A program made the translations under genes and the position numbers. Below are positions 10,015 to 20,359 of a stretch of 64,000 nucleotides of DNA, in pieces. Positions within the stretch are counted from its first letter, which is position 1, and every line of letters begins with the position of its first letter. The DNA lies in assembly GCA_030220185.1 (NCBI GenBank), contig JASPKZ010003421.1, forward strand, positions 1,462,001-1,526,000, read 5' to 3'. Origin of the DNA: Diploptera punctata. Taxonomy: Eukaryota; Arthropoda; Insecta; Blattodea; Blaberidae. The notes below the pieces were generated by a model. The model did not search any database and was not told the origin of the DNA. It saw only the letters and a list, made by a program, of their open reading frames with translations.

Positions 10015-10999
10015 GATTCAGATAGGAGTATATTAACTAGATTGAGAAATTATTTTAATCAGCTGTTAAATAAACGTGCAGAACAAGATATTGTAGAGGA
10101 TGATTTAAGCCTATAGAAGTGCAAGAACGTTAGTCACAGTGTGAAGCGCATAGAGGTTGAGATGGCAATAGAAAAATTAAAGATGTATATAGCATGCAGA
10201 TGGGGATCCCAGTAGAAGTTATAAAATCATAGGAAGAAAAATTTATGGAAATGATACACCGGTTTCTTAATATAATTTGGGATAAAGAGGCTTTTCTAGA
10301 TGAATGAGAAGAATTTATTATCGTTTCGATATATAAGAAAGGAGATAAAAACTGATTTGCAACAACTACAAGGGCATCTCATTACTTTAATTTCGTACCA
10401 AAATTCAAACAAATATATTAATATCCAAACTTATTACCTACACTGTTGATGTAATAGATTACCTTCAATGTGGATTTAGAAGAAATAAGTCTACAATAGT
10501 TCAGAGTTTTAATGTAAGAAAGATTTTAGAAAAGCAAAGGGAATATATCGGAACTGTACATCAAGTAGATGCAGACTTCAAAAAGGTATACAATTCAACT
10601 AAGAGGGAGAATTATATAGTATTCTGTTGGATTTTGGAATTTTTAGAAGTTAGACTTATTAGTATGTGTCTAAATTGTACAAAGAGTATGTACGGGTAGG
10701 CATATACTATGCTTTTCAGATAGTTTTGAAATTCACAATGGGTTAAAGAAAGGAGATACACATTTCCTCTAATATTCAATTGTATACTAGAGCATGCTAC
10801 CAAATCTTTAGAGAATAAGGAAAGGGAAGAACACTCAATGGTAGTAAAAGCTGTTCATATGCGCTCATGTTATAACACTATTAGGCGATACCGAATATAT
10901 ACTAAGAGCCAACACGCACATTTTATTCAGTAATACTATTAAATTGGGGCTGGAAGTAAATATTTAAAAAATTAATATATATGGTCAGAATTAGAAGTA

Positions 11000-11860
11000 C
11001 AGTAAAAGCTCCTTATTCGCGGGGGGTATGTTCCGCAAATATGCCGCGAATATGGAATGGTTGTTTGTATGGGTATATAGGGGATACGTTCCAAGGTTCC
11101 AAAATAAATATTATCATAAAATTAATTAATTAGATATTTTGAACAATTTCTATTAATTATTACTATCAGGCTTAGGCAACGGCTTAAAGAACTTTGTAAT
11201 TTTTCCTGTTTTGCCGCTTTTAAAAGGTCTTCCAATCCAGATTGATATTCAGCTGTCAATTCAGCGATAGAATTCCTTATGTTGTCTTCGGATTTCTTGA
11301 TGAATCGTACAGTTGATTCATTAAGATTGAAACAGCGTGATATAGACGCAAACGACTCGCCAACGCGTAAACGGTCAAGCATTTCGCATTTCTGTTTTTA
11401 CTTTATGCGGCAACACTACATTTTTCCGCTTCGGAACTAATTTTCTTTCATTTTACTCGACATTATAAATTGGTAACAAAGCAACAGAGACACGTGTTAT
11501 TCAATCAAAATTATTGTAACGACTGAAAGTTGTAACAATAAAACACCGATCGTGATATGGGTAGCATTTATAACGGATATAGCGGCATGTGAAATACGGC
11601 GGCGGTGGCTTTTAACAACGAACTTTAGGCTTATGGACAATAAGGTTTGTTTTTCTTTTATTTGTCCATATGGTTTGAATCGCTCTTTGTAAATGTCGCC
11701 TTGGCACGTGCTTGCAGTAACAAAAAAAAAAGTTGCCAATGCATTAACAAAGGATGCTAATCCTTCTAATATTCTACTGGATCCGCGAATATTGAAATTT
11801 TTAGCAGCGAAGACAGGATCTGTGTTGCAATTTTTTCCCGCGAATAAGGAGTGTTTACTT
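11000..11860 (-). mobile_element. Tigger/pogo-like element, internally deleted, complete ends
   Basis: Left end CAGTAAAAGCTCCTTATTCG; right end, reversed, AAGTAAACACTCCTTATTCG. TA duplications lie at 10998-10999 and 11861-11862. CAGT-type ends and TA duplication fit pogo/Tigger. At 861 bp it is far below autonomous length. It lies inside the RTE reading frame, so it is younger than that LINE copy. Confidence 0.85.
11122..11382 (-). pseudogene. Tigger-type transposase, N-terminal helix-turn-helix remnant
   Basis: The first ~45 residues (LDRLRVGESFASISRCFNLN, then ESTVRFIKKSEDNIR) have the pattern of the CENP-B/pipsqueak-type DNA-binding domain at the N-terminus of pogo/Tigger transposases. 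A short polar stretch follows and then unrelated residues; the CENP-B second domain and the DDE core are missing. In a complete protein this domain would bind the element's ends. The true start may lie upstream, as residues before the methionine could be coding. Confidence 0.65.
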
Positions 11861-12401
11861 TATATTACATAATGGAAATGGACAGTTAATGACAAATCAG
11901 GCAAATTTTCAAGAAATGGCTAAATTCAAACACCTAGGAAGAATAATTACAAACAAGAATGAGGTGGAGAATGAAATAAAACATAAGCATGCTATTGTGC
12001 GTTAGAGAGACTCCTGTTATCGCAACGTCTGTCAAAGAACGTTAAAATAAAAATACGTTTCCAGTTATATGTATGTGAAACATGAAATCTTACTTTAAAG
12101 GAGAATACAATTAGGCCTACAAGTATTTGAGGATAAAGTTATTAAGATTTTTTTTAGGGCAAGGGAGACGAACAGAGAAGTGAATTGAGAAAACTTCTTA
12201 ACAGTGAGCTATTGTCCTTTATGGGAAACCATATATAATAAGAAAACTTAAATATCGTAGACTGCAATAGGCAGGACATGTGGCACGAATGGGGAATGAA
12301 AGAGGAGCATTACAACTCCTTATAAGAAAATTAGAGGGAATGCGCCCAATAGATAGGCCAACAATGAGGGGAGAGAATAAAATTAACCAAGATTTTAGGG
12401 A

Positions 12402-13074
12402 GACTATTTAACTCATGCCCCATATGGGAGTCAATGACGAATCACATTTCGATGAATCTTGATTTACAGCCAATCACAGTCGTTTTTCACCTCGAATTTA
12501 TCATTTTAATTATATCACTTTAAAATCAAGCTCCTCCTTTTTAATATTCTGAATAGGCCAGAGCATTATTTGCTGTGACTGACTCTCTAAGAAATACGTT
12601 GAATATAACAATTTATATATTAAGATGTAAGAATTCTAGAATGCATGTGGCTACCAGATTGTGTAACCAGATAGTGCTTGCGGGATATAATATAAAAACA
12701 TTGTTACAATTGATTATACCACAAAAGAAATCACTGTTTGCACTTTCTTAAACGTATTATTTCCCAGGAATTTACATTTCAGAAACATGTAATTGATATA
12801 TTTATATCATAGGACATCAGAAATTAATTAATATGTTCGTTATGAACAGTTTGATGTGTTTAATTTTTTCTCCACTAGGGCGCATTCTTACAATATTGCT
12901 ATAATTTGGCAATAAATATGATCTGATTGCAGTGATGAACAATTGAAGCATAGCAAACGTTTCTCATTTGTTTTCAAACATCGCCGTTTACATTAAATAT
13001 GTAAATATTTTAATATATCTATATTTAAATAATGATTTGTGAGTAAACTGCTTAATTTTATTCGTCATATAGTT
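12402..13074 (-). repeat. R680 repeat, lacking one terminus
   Basis: Begins GACTATTTAACTCATGCCCC and follows the family through to CTTAATTTTATTCG, but lacks the terminal palindrome and the ATAAGTAATGCC end. It interrupts the RTE copy at 12401. Confidence 0.7.
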
Positions 13075-13975
13075 CTGGTGTACTGGGACGCCCATTCTGT
13101 GGAGCCTGGCTTCGCGCTGAACCCACAACAGCAGCAGGAGACATGTCCCCGATTGGTGTACCTAATGCATGGTCGGTCGATCTCCAATGTCAGCCCTCCC
13201 GGCTAAGTCCGATGGACTCGTGGATCATCAGTGGAGTCGGCAGGAAATGAGCCCCCTGTCATACTATGTACTTTACGGTTTGAGCATGCGAGCTGTGTGC
13301 TGGTCTCATAGCAGCTACAGGACGCGACCTTGGCTGGAGGACCAGGGCAGGCCCGGAGCTGCGCATTTTGGTGGCTCTGCGTTGAATCCCTGCTCAGTAT
13401 CAGGACTCGTGGATCATCTGTGAGGTCGCCAGGTGTTGGCGCACTGGTACACTGGGAAGCGCATACTGTGGGGACTATAATGCTGGCAGACTCCTCGCCG
13501 GTCCCATAAACGGCGTAGTCTGCTGGTGGACAGGAAGAAGATCGGTGTATTAGTGAACCATTTTAATGCTTAGGCTGTGGTTGGGCGTCCTGACATACTA
13601 TTAAAAGTAAAGTAATCCCACTACAGGCCTCGGGAGGCCCTTGGGATAGTAGGAGGTTAAGGCTCCCACTTTTTCTAGACAATCGGCATATGATGTCAGC
13701 TGGGTTTTTCAGCCGCCTTTACCCCCAGAACAAGCGTCTGGTACTCATTTCCGTTAGAGGCTGAGTCGACCCCAGGGCCATAGTGCCGCCAGAAGGTTTT
13801 GGTCAGTTTAAAAATCCTGACTCCACCGGGACTTGAACCCTCGACCTTCCGACTTAACCACTACTCTACGGCGTGCCCCCTGACATACTATCAGCTCATC
13901 TAAAATGCCGAAATATGGCAGGCCCAGAACTTAATAGATGGTGACCTGAACGTAGGATGAGGATCTGCGAATAGC
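13075..13975. repeat. GC-rich repeat block with internal duplications, split by SINE D
   Basis: Markedly GC-rich compared with its surroundings. Two motifs occur twice: a GTACTGGGACGCCC-type motif at about 13079 and 13449, and ACTCGTGGATCATC at about 13212 and 13404. It has an 84-codon frame (13169-13423) that I do not recognise. SINE D lies inside it at 13602-13878. It could be part of a larger unknown repeat or a former host segment. Confidence 0.45.
13602..13878 (-). mobile_element. SINE D (tRNA-derived) with 13-bp target duplication
   Basis: CCTGACATACTAT is repeated exactly at 13589-13601 and 13879-13891. On the minus strand the head reads GCCGTAGAGTAGTGGTTAAG (box A region) and GAGGGTTCAAGTCCC (box B), then a body ending in CTACTATCCCAAGGGCCTCC and the tail TTACTTTACTTTTA. 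Other copies: 35613 and 49460. Confidence 0.92.
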
Positions 13976-14155
13976 AGTCAGTCAGTCACAGAAAACGTAC
14001 AAAAATTACTGTACACAACATAAAATTTCCTCTTGGATTCTACGTTATCGGTACACAACTAACAAAAAAGTATTGAAGACATTTTTTGTAAAGTTATTAT
14101 TTTTCCCACTACTGTCCCGTGACTGACTGACTTTTTGTCCTATCGTATATGGGCA
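13976..14155 (+). mobile_element. Short TIR element with CAGTCAGTCAC ends
   Basis: Starts CAGTCAGTCACAGAAAACGT and ends CCCGTGACTGACTGAC; a second copy lies inverted at 32025-32215. Homology runs slightly past the right terminus (TTTGTCCTATCGTATAT), so the true boundary is uncertain. No coding capacity. Confidence 0.6.
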
Positions 14156-14870
14156 ACTCGATCGAGCTAACCTAGGGGGTAGTGGAGGGTCCAGACATGT
14201 ACGAGTAATTTCAGCATACAACAGACTATCTGATGTGCGCCACTTTGAACAATAAACCTATCTTGGCAGAAATTAGCATGTCCAAGCCTGAATAGAATCC
14301 CAGATTCCTTCAATTCAAGTAGGAATTCATACAAGGTTGGCAGCTCTTCATTAATGCCCAATTTGACAGTAAAGGATAATGGAGATTGATTTATAAAAAC
14401 GTCCCTTATCTTATTATCGAACACTTGGTAACTATTTAGAAAACAAAGCGTGTGGATACAATGTATAATTAGAATGCACTGTTTGGGTTATGTAAATATA
14501 GCAAAGTTAACAATACAAAGACGACCCATCCCGTATCATAGCAACCTCGATGACACTGTTTGCCCGTGTTCAATACACCACCAAATCGATTGTACGCGAT
14601 TATAGTAGTTTATGCGCTCATCAACTAGAACCTCGCCTCGTTAATATTACATGACCTGCACGCGCTTGCGCATGGCATTACAAAGTAACCTCTGTAATCC
14701 AATGTGCAAATTATCGTGTAATTCAGCTTCCACGAGTTGCGGATGTTTCACTAGTCAATATCAACTGTTTTGCAGCTTACAAATAGATTATAAAAAGTAC
14801 AGACTCCATACATTTCAACTTTTTATGTTCTCAACTTTTATAAGATTCATGATGTGTTCCGTTGAGGTTT
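14156..14870. other. Unassigned stretch
   Basis: Holds an 85-codon minus-strand frame (14167-14424) with an ordinary amino-acid mix that matches no family I know, and a 78-codon plus-strand frame. No splice, promoter or poly(A) context could be tied to them. Confidence 0.3.
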
Positions 14871-14874
14871 ATTC

Positions 14875-15109
14875 AAAATTAATATAAAATTATAGAATAT
14901 TCACCTGAAAGGTCCGTCTCCTCAACTTAATTAATCATTTAACTGTAGCGCTTTCGGGACTTGTCCCATCATCGGCAGGATTCAGTGAAACACCAGTTTT
15001 GAACCCTGCCGATGATGGGACAAGTCCCGAAAGCGCTACAGTTAAATAATTAATTAAGTTGAGGAGACGGACCTTTCAGGTGAATATTCTATAATTTTAT
15101 ATTAATTTT
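14875..15109. repeat. Foldback element: 105-bp arms, 25-nt spacer, hammerhead-like motif in each arm
   Basis: Bases 14875-14979 pair with 15005-15109 with a single mismatch. The inner part of each arm reads CCGATGATGGGACAAGTCCC followed by GAAAGCG, i.e. a GATGA box, a GGGAC/GTCCC stem and a GAAA box. This resembles the motif found in terminal repeats of Penelope-like elements, which can also be arranged as inverted copies. The near identity of the arms suggests a young insertion or gene conversion. Class is inference. Confidence 0.7.
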
Positions 15110-15261
15110 TATGTTCTGTTGACGTAAGCTCATTCTTCCGAAATTATGACTTCTGCTAAAATATAACGTAGGGTGGTATTTAACTTTTTTATTCTTTATT
15201 TTTATTTTATTTTTCAACCGTATACATCATTTTCGATTACCTTCTTATGTAACACATTATC

Positions 15262-15672
15262 GGCCGCGATGGACTTGTGGTTATGCTCCTGACTCTGGTC
15301 CCGAGGGTCGCGGGTTCAAACCCGGCCGGGGTCGATGGATTTTTGTTTTTAGGATGGAAAAATCCAAGGGGCAAGTCCTCCGGGAAGGACTTTATGCCAT
15401 GGGTCCCTAGTCTGAAGATTTTCAGGCTGGTAAAAAATCCTTAAGCCTGAATGAAAAGGCCTCTAAGCAACATTTACCGAATTTTCCCGTCCTAGTACTA
15501 CCTTGGTTTCCTAGATGTCAGTAAGAGGCGGAACGCTGACCACGGACCACTCAAATGACATCTATACGAAAACAAGTGTAACTAAATTAGTATGGTTCAA
15601 ATTCTTCCCTGTAGGAGGAGAGCGCCTAAATCTCTGTAAAGGGAAAACATGGGCTTACAATACAATACAATT
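15262..15672 (+). mobile_element. SINE A (tRNA-derived), full length
   Basis: Same head, body and 3' domain as the copies at 7731 and 19955. Box B is CGGGTTCAAACCC. Ends ACATGGGCTTACAATACAAT with an (AATAC)-type tail. Confidence 0.9.
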
Positions 15673-15741
15673 TTTATTTTATTTTTGTCTTATTTATCTA
15701 GGTATTTATTTTATTATATACACCACGACTGGAAAATATTA

Positions 15742-15832
15742 ATTCAGGTTGGGAATGTATGGAGAGCTTACGTCCGTACTGCCATAAAACTCCGGGTTCC
15801 ATAATGACGCCGAGTTAGTTCTGTACACCACA
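15742..15832 (+). mobile_element. RTE LINE 3'-end fragment
   Basis: GGAATGTATGGAGAGCTTAC followed by the C-terminal codons and tail of the RTE family (compare 50044-50110). Only the last ~90 bases are present. Confidence 0.65.
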
Positions 15833-15834
15833 CA

Positions 15835-16400
15835 TGATGCAATAAAAAACAAAAATAATAATCCGAAATCAGTTTGAAAAAATATCAAAATTAATTTTAA
15901 TTTGTTTGTTGAATTAGTATGCATGATATTTTTTTTATTACCTTCTCATCGATCTTTTCAATTTACTCATTGCAGAGGAGATGCATTTTGAAACTTAAAA
16001 AGAAAAAAATCTTGTTCGGGCACAGTTCAGTTCTTCTCGCGCAGTCTAGATTCCTAGCTTCACATGCAGAAAATGTCATGATTAATAACTGTGTAAAGTT
16101 TAGTGAAAATATGTGTAATCTTCTTCTTATTTGGTATTATAACCCGAGTGGGTCTTAACCTCCTCTATGGCCTCCTTCTATCCTTCTCTACCCATCGCAA
16201 AAACACCCTCTAGCTCTTTATTCCAAATCCTTTCATATAAGCTTGTACACAGTTCCACCATCTTGAAAATGTCAAAGAGGAGTGATTTAATTAATTATGT
16301 TCAACTAGATCATGCATTTTTCTGTTGTGCGCCTCTCGTTCAATCTTTCTTTCTTACTCTTGCAGTAGTTTACTCATTTTTATAGAACTAACAGCCTTCA
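15835..16400. other. Unassigned AT-rich stretch
   Basis: Contains two overlapping plus-strand frames of 79 and 72 codons with no recognisable motif. I see no repeat family here. Confidence 0.35.
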
Positions 16401-16403
16401 GGT

Positions 16404-16710
16404 CCCGCGCCGTAGCCGAGCGGTTAAGGTAGGAAGCCTTGGCGCAGAGCTACGGGACTTGCGCTGGTTCGAGTCTCCATGGGGGAAGAAATTTTCTCAT
16501 GGTATTTCGGCCAGTATGGGACCGGTGCCCACCCAGCATCGTGAGGCAATTGGGTAGCTACAATAAGTAGCGGCTCCAGGTTGAGGAACCAGCTATAACG
16601 GCTGGTGGACTCGACATGCTAACCACATGTCACACCTACACTGGCTGTTGATCATCTACCTCTGTGATTGACACATGTGGATGTGAAGGGCCAGCAGCCG
16701 GCTGGTAAAA
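16404..16710 (+). mobile_element. SINE C (tRNA-derived)
   Basis: The head CGTAGCCGAGCGGTTAAGG is a clear box A of the tRNA-Ser/Leu type, and CTGGTTCGAGTCTCC is box B. The body contains TTTCTCATGGTATTTCGGCC and CACCCAGCATCGTGAGGCAA, with the AACGGCTGGTGGACTCGACA and ACACATGTGGATGTGA blocks towards the 3' end. Other copies: 18484, 29274, 29965. Confidence 0.9.
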
Positions 16711-17050
16711 GGGCAACCGCTGAAAAGTGGAAAGACCCTCAATCGGGACATCCTTCAGTATAAAAAAAATCTGTCCATGGGAACATCTCTCTATTCTTTC
16801 TTCAGTATAATACGCATCGGTCCATTGGATAATCTCCCTGAGGATGTCAATTTTATTGACGAAATCATTTAGGACGCATTCCAATTGACAATGAAAATCT
16901 CTATAAAGAAATTTGGTTCGTACTTTATAGGAGCTTTTAGGAAAATTTGATTAATAAAGCTAGTCTAAAGGGTCTATATCTTTATAAAGTCCAGTAGTAG
17001 AAATTTCCTCTTGTAAATCGTTCTGAGTTGATTTGTTCCAATTTACAGGA
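16711..17050. other. Unassigned; minus-strand 82-codon frame
   Basis: A frame at 16636-16884 (-) reads NDFVNKIDILREIIQW and similar. Its C-terminal part is SINE C sequence, so at most the first ~55 residues could be real. I do not recognise it. Confidence 0.25.
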
Positions 17051-17084
17051 AGTTTTTTTTTTATTACCGCCACTGTGAAAACAT

Positions 17085-18023
17085 TTGGTTCCACAGGGTT
17101 CGGTACTTGGACCTTTGCTTTTTTCAATCTACATAAATGACATATCTAACTCCCTAAAGCATTGCAAACATAATTTATTTGCAGACGACATGCAAATCTA
17201 CATCCACACAGACAAATATTCACTAAATGACGCTGTTGCCAAAATTAACGAGGATCTTGACTCACTAATGACTTGGACAGTTAAATATGGACTGCAATTA
17301 AATCCTACAAAGTCACAATCAATCATTATGGGTCATCAGAGACTATTATCTACAATTAACCTAAACACAGTTTCGCATGTGTCACTAAACGGAGTTCAAA
17401 TCCCTTATAGTGAGACAGTAAAAATTCTAGGAGTATTATTGACAAAAACTTAAATGGAATACACAAATAAACCATACATGCAAAACAGTCTTCTCAATAA
17501 TACATTCATTAAATCGTGTACGAAATTGTTTGCCATTCGCCCTTAGGAAAATGTTAGTAGAAACACTTGCAATGCCCCATTTTTGATTATTGTGACACTC
17601 TTTTTACAGACTTAAATATTATTTCCACTCAAAGACTTCAACGTGTTCATAATCTTGCGCACGTTTTATTTGTGGTATTCGCAAATTGACCATGTTACAC
17701 CGTCCCTGGAACAATTATCGTGGTTTCGTCTAAGAGATCGTAGAACTGTCCATTCCCTATCCCTTCTCTATAAAATACTTCACACATCATCGCCTAATTA
17801 TTTATCACGCCGCTTCATCAGACTATCCGACACACATAATCTTGACACTCGATCCCATCAGCACATTGTCCTTTATATCCCGCCTCATCACACTGTATAT
17901 TATTCATTATCTTTTACGGTGTCACTTACCAAAACATGGAATTCCCTTCCACCCTATGTCAGAGACTGTCAAACTATAACATCCTTCAAAAACAAACTAA
18001 AGAATTATTTAATAACAAACTGA
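17085..18023 (+). pseudogene. LINE reverse transcriptase C-terminal half, frameshifted
   Basis: First frame 17085-17453 has VPQGSVLGPLLFSIYIND, the catalytic pair as FADD, and GLQLNPTKSQ, then stops. The middle (17455-17640) is broken. A second frame, 17643-18023, holds the C-terminal SWFRLRDRRTVHSLSLLYK and TKTWNSLPPYVRD. At least two frame breaks and a deletion in the thumb region make it non-functional. Confidence 0.8.
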
Positions 18024-18385
18024 CTTATACACCTCACTGATAGTATTCTTTTAGCAATATTAATATATTTAATTATTTATGTAAATAATATTAAGAATAA
18101 CAAATATTTTTATTTGTTTTGTTTTAAATATTGTATAATCGTAAAATTAGTTTTCTATATCTCATTATTTTCCTGTTTTTTATATACACTAGACAGGGAC
18201 AATTTAATATGTCTTGCTTGTATACATTTTATTATTAGTTTTAGTCTTAATTTTAACTAATATTAACTGGTTGTATTATAGATCGTAATATGTATATTAG
18301 ATATTATCTTTTGATCAAATTTTTACTTAGTGTTTAATATTAGAGTTAATTAACATTGTTATATTCTTATGTAATATATGTTTGT

Positions 18386-18438
18386 CCTGGTGAGTGGAAG
18401 AGAAGGCCACATGGCCTTAACTCCACCAGGCTAAATAA
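18386..18438 (+). other. LINE 3'-UTR hairpin
   Basis: Stems CCTGG/CCAGG, GAGT/ACTC and AAGGCC/GGCCTT around an ACAT loop. The same fold with different stem bases is present in the other copies (21388 and the minus-strand LINE at 8283). Probably the RNA element recognised by the LINE's RT; that role is inference. Confidence 0.7.
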
Positions 18439-18483
18439 ATCTTAAAATCTTAAATTTGTATTTATAAGGAATAAGTTGTGTCT

Positions 18484-18803
18484 CCCGCGCCATAGCCGAG
18501 CAGATTAAGGCATAATGCCTTGGTGCAGAGTTACAGGACTTGCGCTTTTTCTTGTCCATATCGGATAAATTTTTCTTGATGAATTTCGGGCCCATATGGG
18601 ACCGGTGCTCATCCAGCAATGTGAGGAATTTGGGTAGCTACAATAAGTAGCGACTCGGGTACCCCACATGCTGACTACGTTCCACCTATATACTGGCTAG
18701 GTTATCGTCCACCTCCGTAATTAACACATGTGGATGTGAGATCATCAACCGTCTGGTAGACCCAAGGACGTTCTAGATCTGTCGCGCCATGGAGTTGTAG
18801 TTT
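18484..18803 (+). mobile_element. SINE C, diverged
   Basis: Box A CATAGCCGAGCAGATTAAGG is intact but the box B region is replaced (GCGCTTTTTCTTGTCC). The body (CATATGGGACCGGTGC) and the 3' end (CTGTCGCGCCATGGAGTTG) are conserved. Loss of box B implies it is transcriptionally dead. Confidence 0.8.
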
Positions 18804-19450
18804 TCTTTAAGTAACGTACACTCATAATGTCGATTTCAACTGCGTGGAATCTCTATCTAGCGAGTGGCGTAAGCATTAATTTTATTATCTTTTGTTTTTT
18901 TAGTAGGTAGCTATAATTTAACATTGTTTAATATACAGTGACATAGCCTCCACCCAATCACAATTTGAGCCACAATAATTTTACGTTAAAAATCCTACTA
19001 AATCAATTTTTACCTTATCTCTCCTCAACTATCAATCAGCTTATAATCAACTCTTCATAACAATTGAGTGCCCCGAGTTGGGGATATTCCTTTTACCTAA
19101 AAAGTTAATAAATATGAAATCACTGCATACTTGTAAATACAAGAAAATATGGGACGTTTATTTAGGTAGGATTGAGTGCCTATTTAATTATCTAGTCAAT
19201 GTTATTTAGTTCAAGACACGTTATGAACGAATTAACACAAAAAGCCATACGAATACCATTGTGATACATTGAATAGTCGATTTATTTATCCATATAGGCT
19301 ATATTATACATTGGCTATCACTTGATTCGGTTTTCGTCCAAGATCTCGATAAATTTAGGTCCACAACTAGATAAAAGAGTAGTTAGTTCAGAGCTACTGT
19401 AAACACCAATGTTGCCGATGTACAATTTAACAGTTTCTGTTAATATTTTT
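18804..19450. other. Unassigned AT-rich stretch
   Basis: No repeat family, frame or signal that I can support. Confidence 0.4.
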
Positions 19451-19454
19451 AAAA

Positions 19455-19710
19455 CGTGTAGGGTAAATTTCTCAACCGAAGTCTCTACCACGACCGTAAT
19501 TTTCCGACTTTTTATTGTTTCCATAACAACCATAAAAATGACTGAAAGTTCACAGAAATTGTTATGAAACCGTATACATGATTCAGACATTTGTTTTTGT
19601 AATTAACAACCGTAGAAGTTCAGGTTTTATGGTTGTTATGGAAACAATAAAACATCTGAAAATCGCGTCGTGGTCTAGACTTCGATTGAGAAATTCACCC
19701 GTAAAGTATC
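19455..19710. repeat. Foldback element, ~80-bp imperfect arms
   Basis: AAATTTCTCAACCGAAGTCT (about 19466) through TTGTTTCCATAACAACCATA pairs with the inverted block at about 19628-19707. Arms differ at perhaps one base in eight; the spacer is about 85 bp. No duplication could be fixed at the outer ends. Confidence 0.6.
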
Positions 19711-19794
19711 CAAGTCTATAGTTACGTTGTAGCAAGAATTATTAATACAGTGTAGTGATGCGTTCAAAATAAGTCTATGTTTAGACGTAATGCT

Positions 19795-19892
19795 ATAATT
19801 CGGTTGGTCTCTGTGGACTTTTAGTTACCAGTTTCGCGTTCGATTTCTAAGTTCGCGGATTTAAACCCGACCAGGGTCGATGGATATTTGTC
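19795..19892 (+). mobile_element. SINE A head fragment
   Basis: GGATTTAAACCCGACC followed by AGGGTCGATGGAT matches the box B region of SINE A; the box A part is eroded and the body is missing. Confidence 0.55.
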
Positions 19893-19954
19893 TGAGCATA
19901 AAAATGTAGAGTATGGCTCCGCAATGCTCATTAATAGTTTTATTAAACAAAGCA

Positions 19955-20359
19955 GTCGGCCGCGGTGGACTAGTGGTTATGCTCCGCCTCTGGTCCCGAG
20001 GGTCGCGGGTTTAAACCCTGCAGGGGTCGATGGATTTTTAGGATGGAAAAATCCAAGAAGCAAGTCCTCCGGGAGGGACTTGCAGCCATGGGTCCTGAGT
20101 CTGAAAATATTCAGGCTCGTAAAAGATCCTTAAGCCTGAATGAAAAAGCCTCTAAGCAAAATTTGCCGAGTTTTCCCGTCCTAGTACTACCTTGGTTTCC
20201 TAGATGTCAGTATGAGGCGGAACGCTGACCACGGACCACTGAAATGACATCTATACGAAAACAAGTGTAACTAAATTAGTATGGTTCAAATTCTTCCCTG
20301 TAGGGGGAGAGCGCCTAAATCTCTGTTAAGGGAAACATGGGCTTACAGGATACAGGAAG
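19955..20359 (+). mobile_element. SINE A, full length with 13-bp target duplication
   Basis: ATTAAACAAAGCA is repeated exactly at 19942-19954 and 20360-20372, fixing the element at 405 bp. Box A lies in GGTGGACTAGTGGTTATG and box B in CGGGTTTAAACCC. The tail is ACAGGATACAGGA. This is the reference copy for the family's boundaries. Confidence 0.93.

Larger units (their letters stand above)
10021..12401 (+). pseudogene. RTE-clade LINE, decayed RT and C-terminus, interrupted by a Tigger element
   Basis: Conceptual reading shows RT features in order: a linker (about 10021-10330), ISIYKKGDK, a broken YKGISL block, QCGFRRNKSTI at about 10467-10500, then the palm and C-terminal domain (matching FKYLGTIITNRNE of the copy at 46165) from 11875 to 12400. 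Many stops and indels. At 10998 the gene is split by the Tigger element, and at 12402 it is broken by R680. Confidence 0.65.
17050..18442 (+). mobile_element. 5'-truncated LINE, same family as 8227-9550
   Basis: RT C-terminal half (17085-18023), AT-rich 3' UTR, hairpin 18386-18438 and a short AATCTTAAA-type tail. Protein-level resemblance to the 8573-9526 copy is clear across VPQGSVLGPLLFSIYIND, NPTKSQ and the C-terminus. Confidence 0.8.

Noticed and set aside
14875..15109. Active hammerhead ribozyme
   Set aside because: The core has a substitution at a normally invariant U and an extra base before stem II, and stems I/III could not be established; reported only as hammerhead-like.
16404..16480. 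tRNA-Ser/Leu gene
   Set aside because: Box A and B are good, but the same sequence with a ~300-bp body recurs four times, so it is SINE C.
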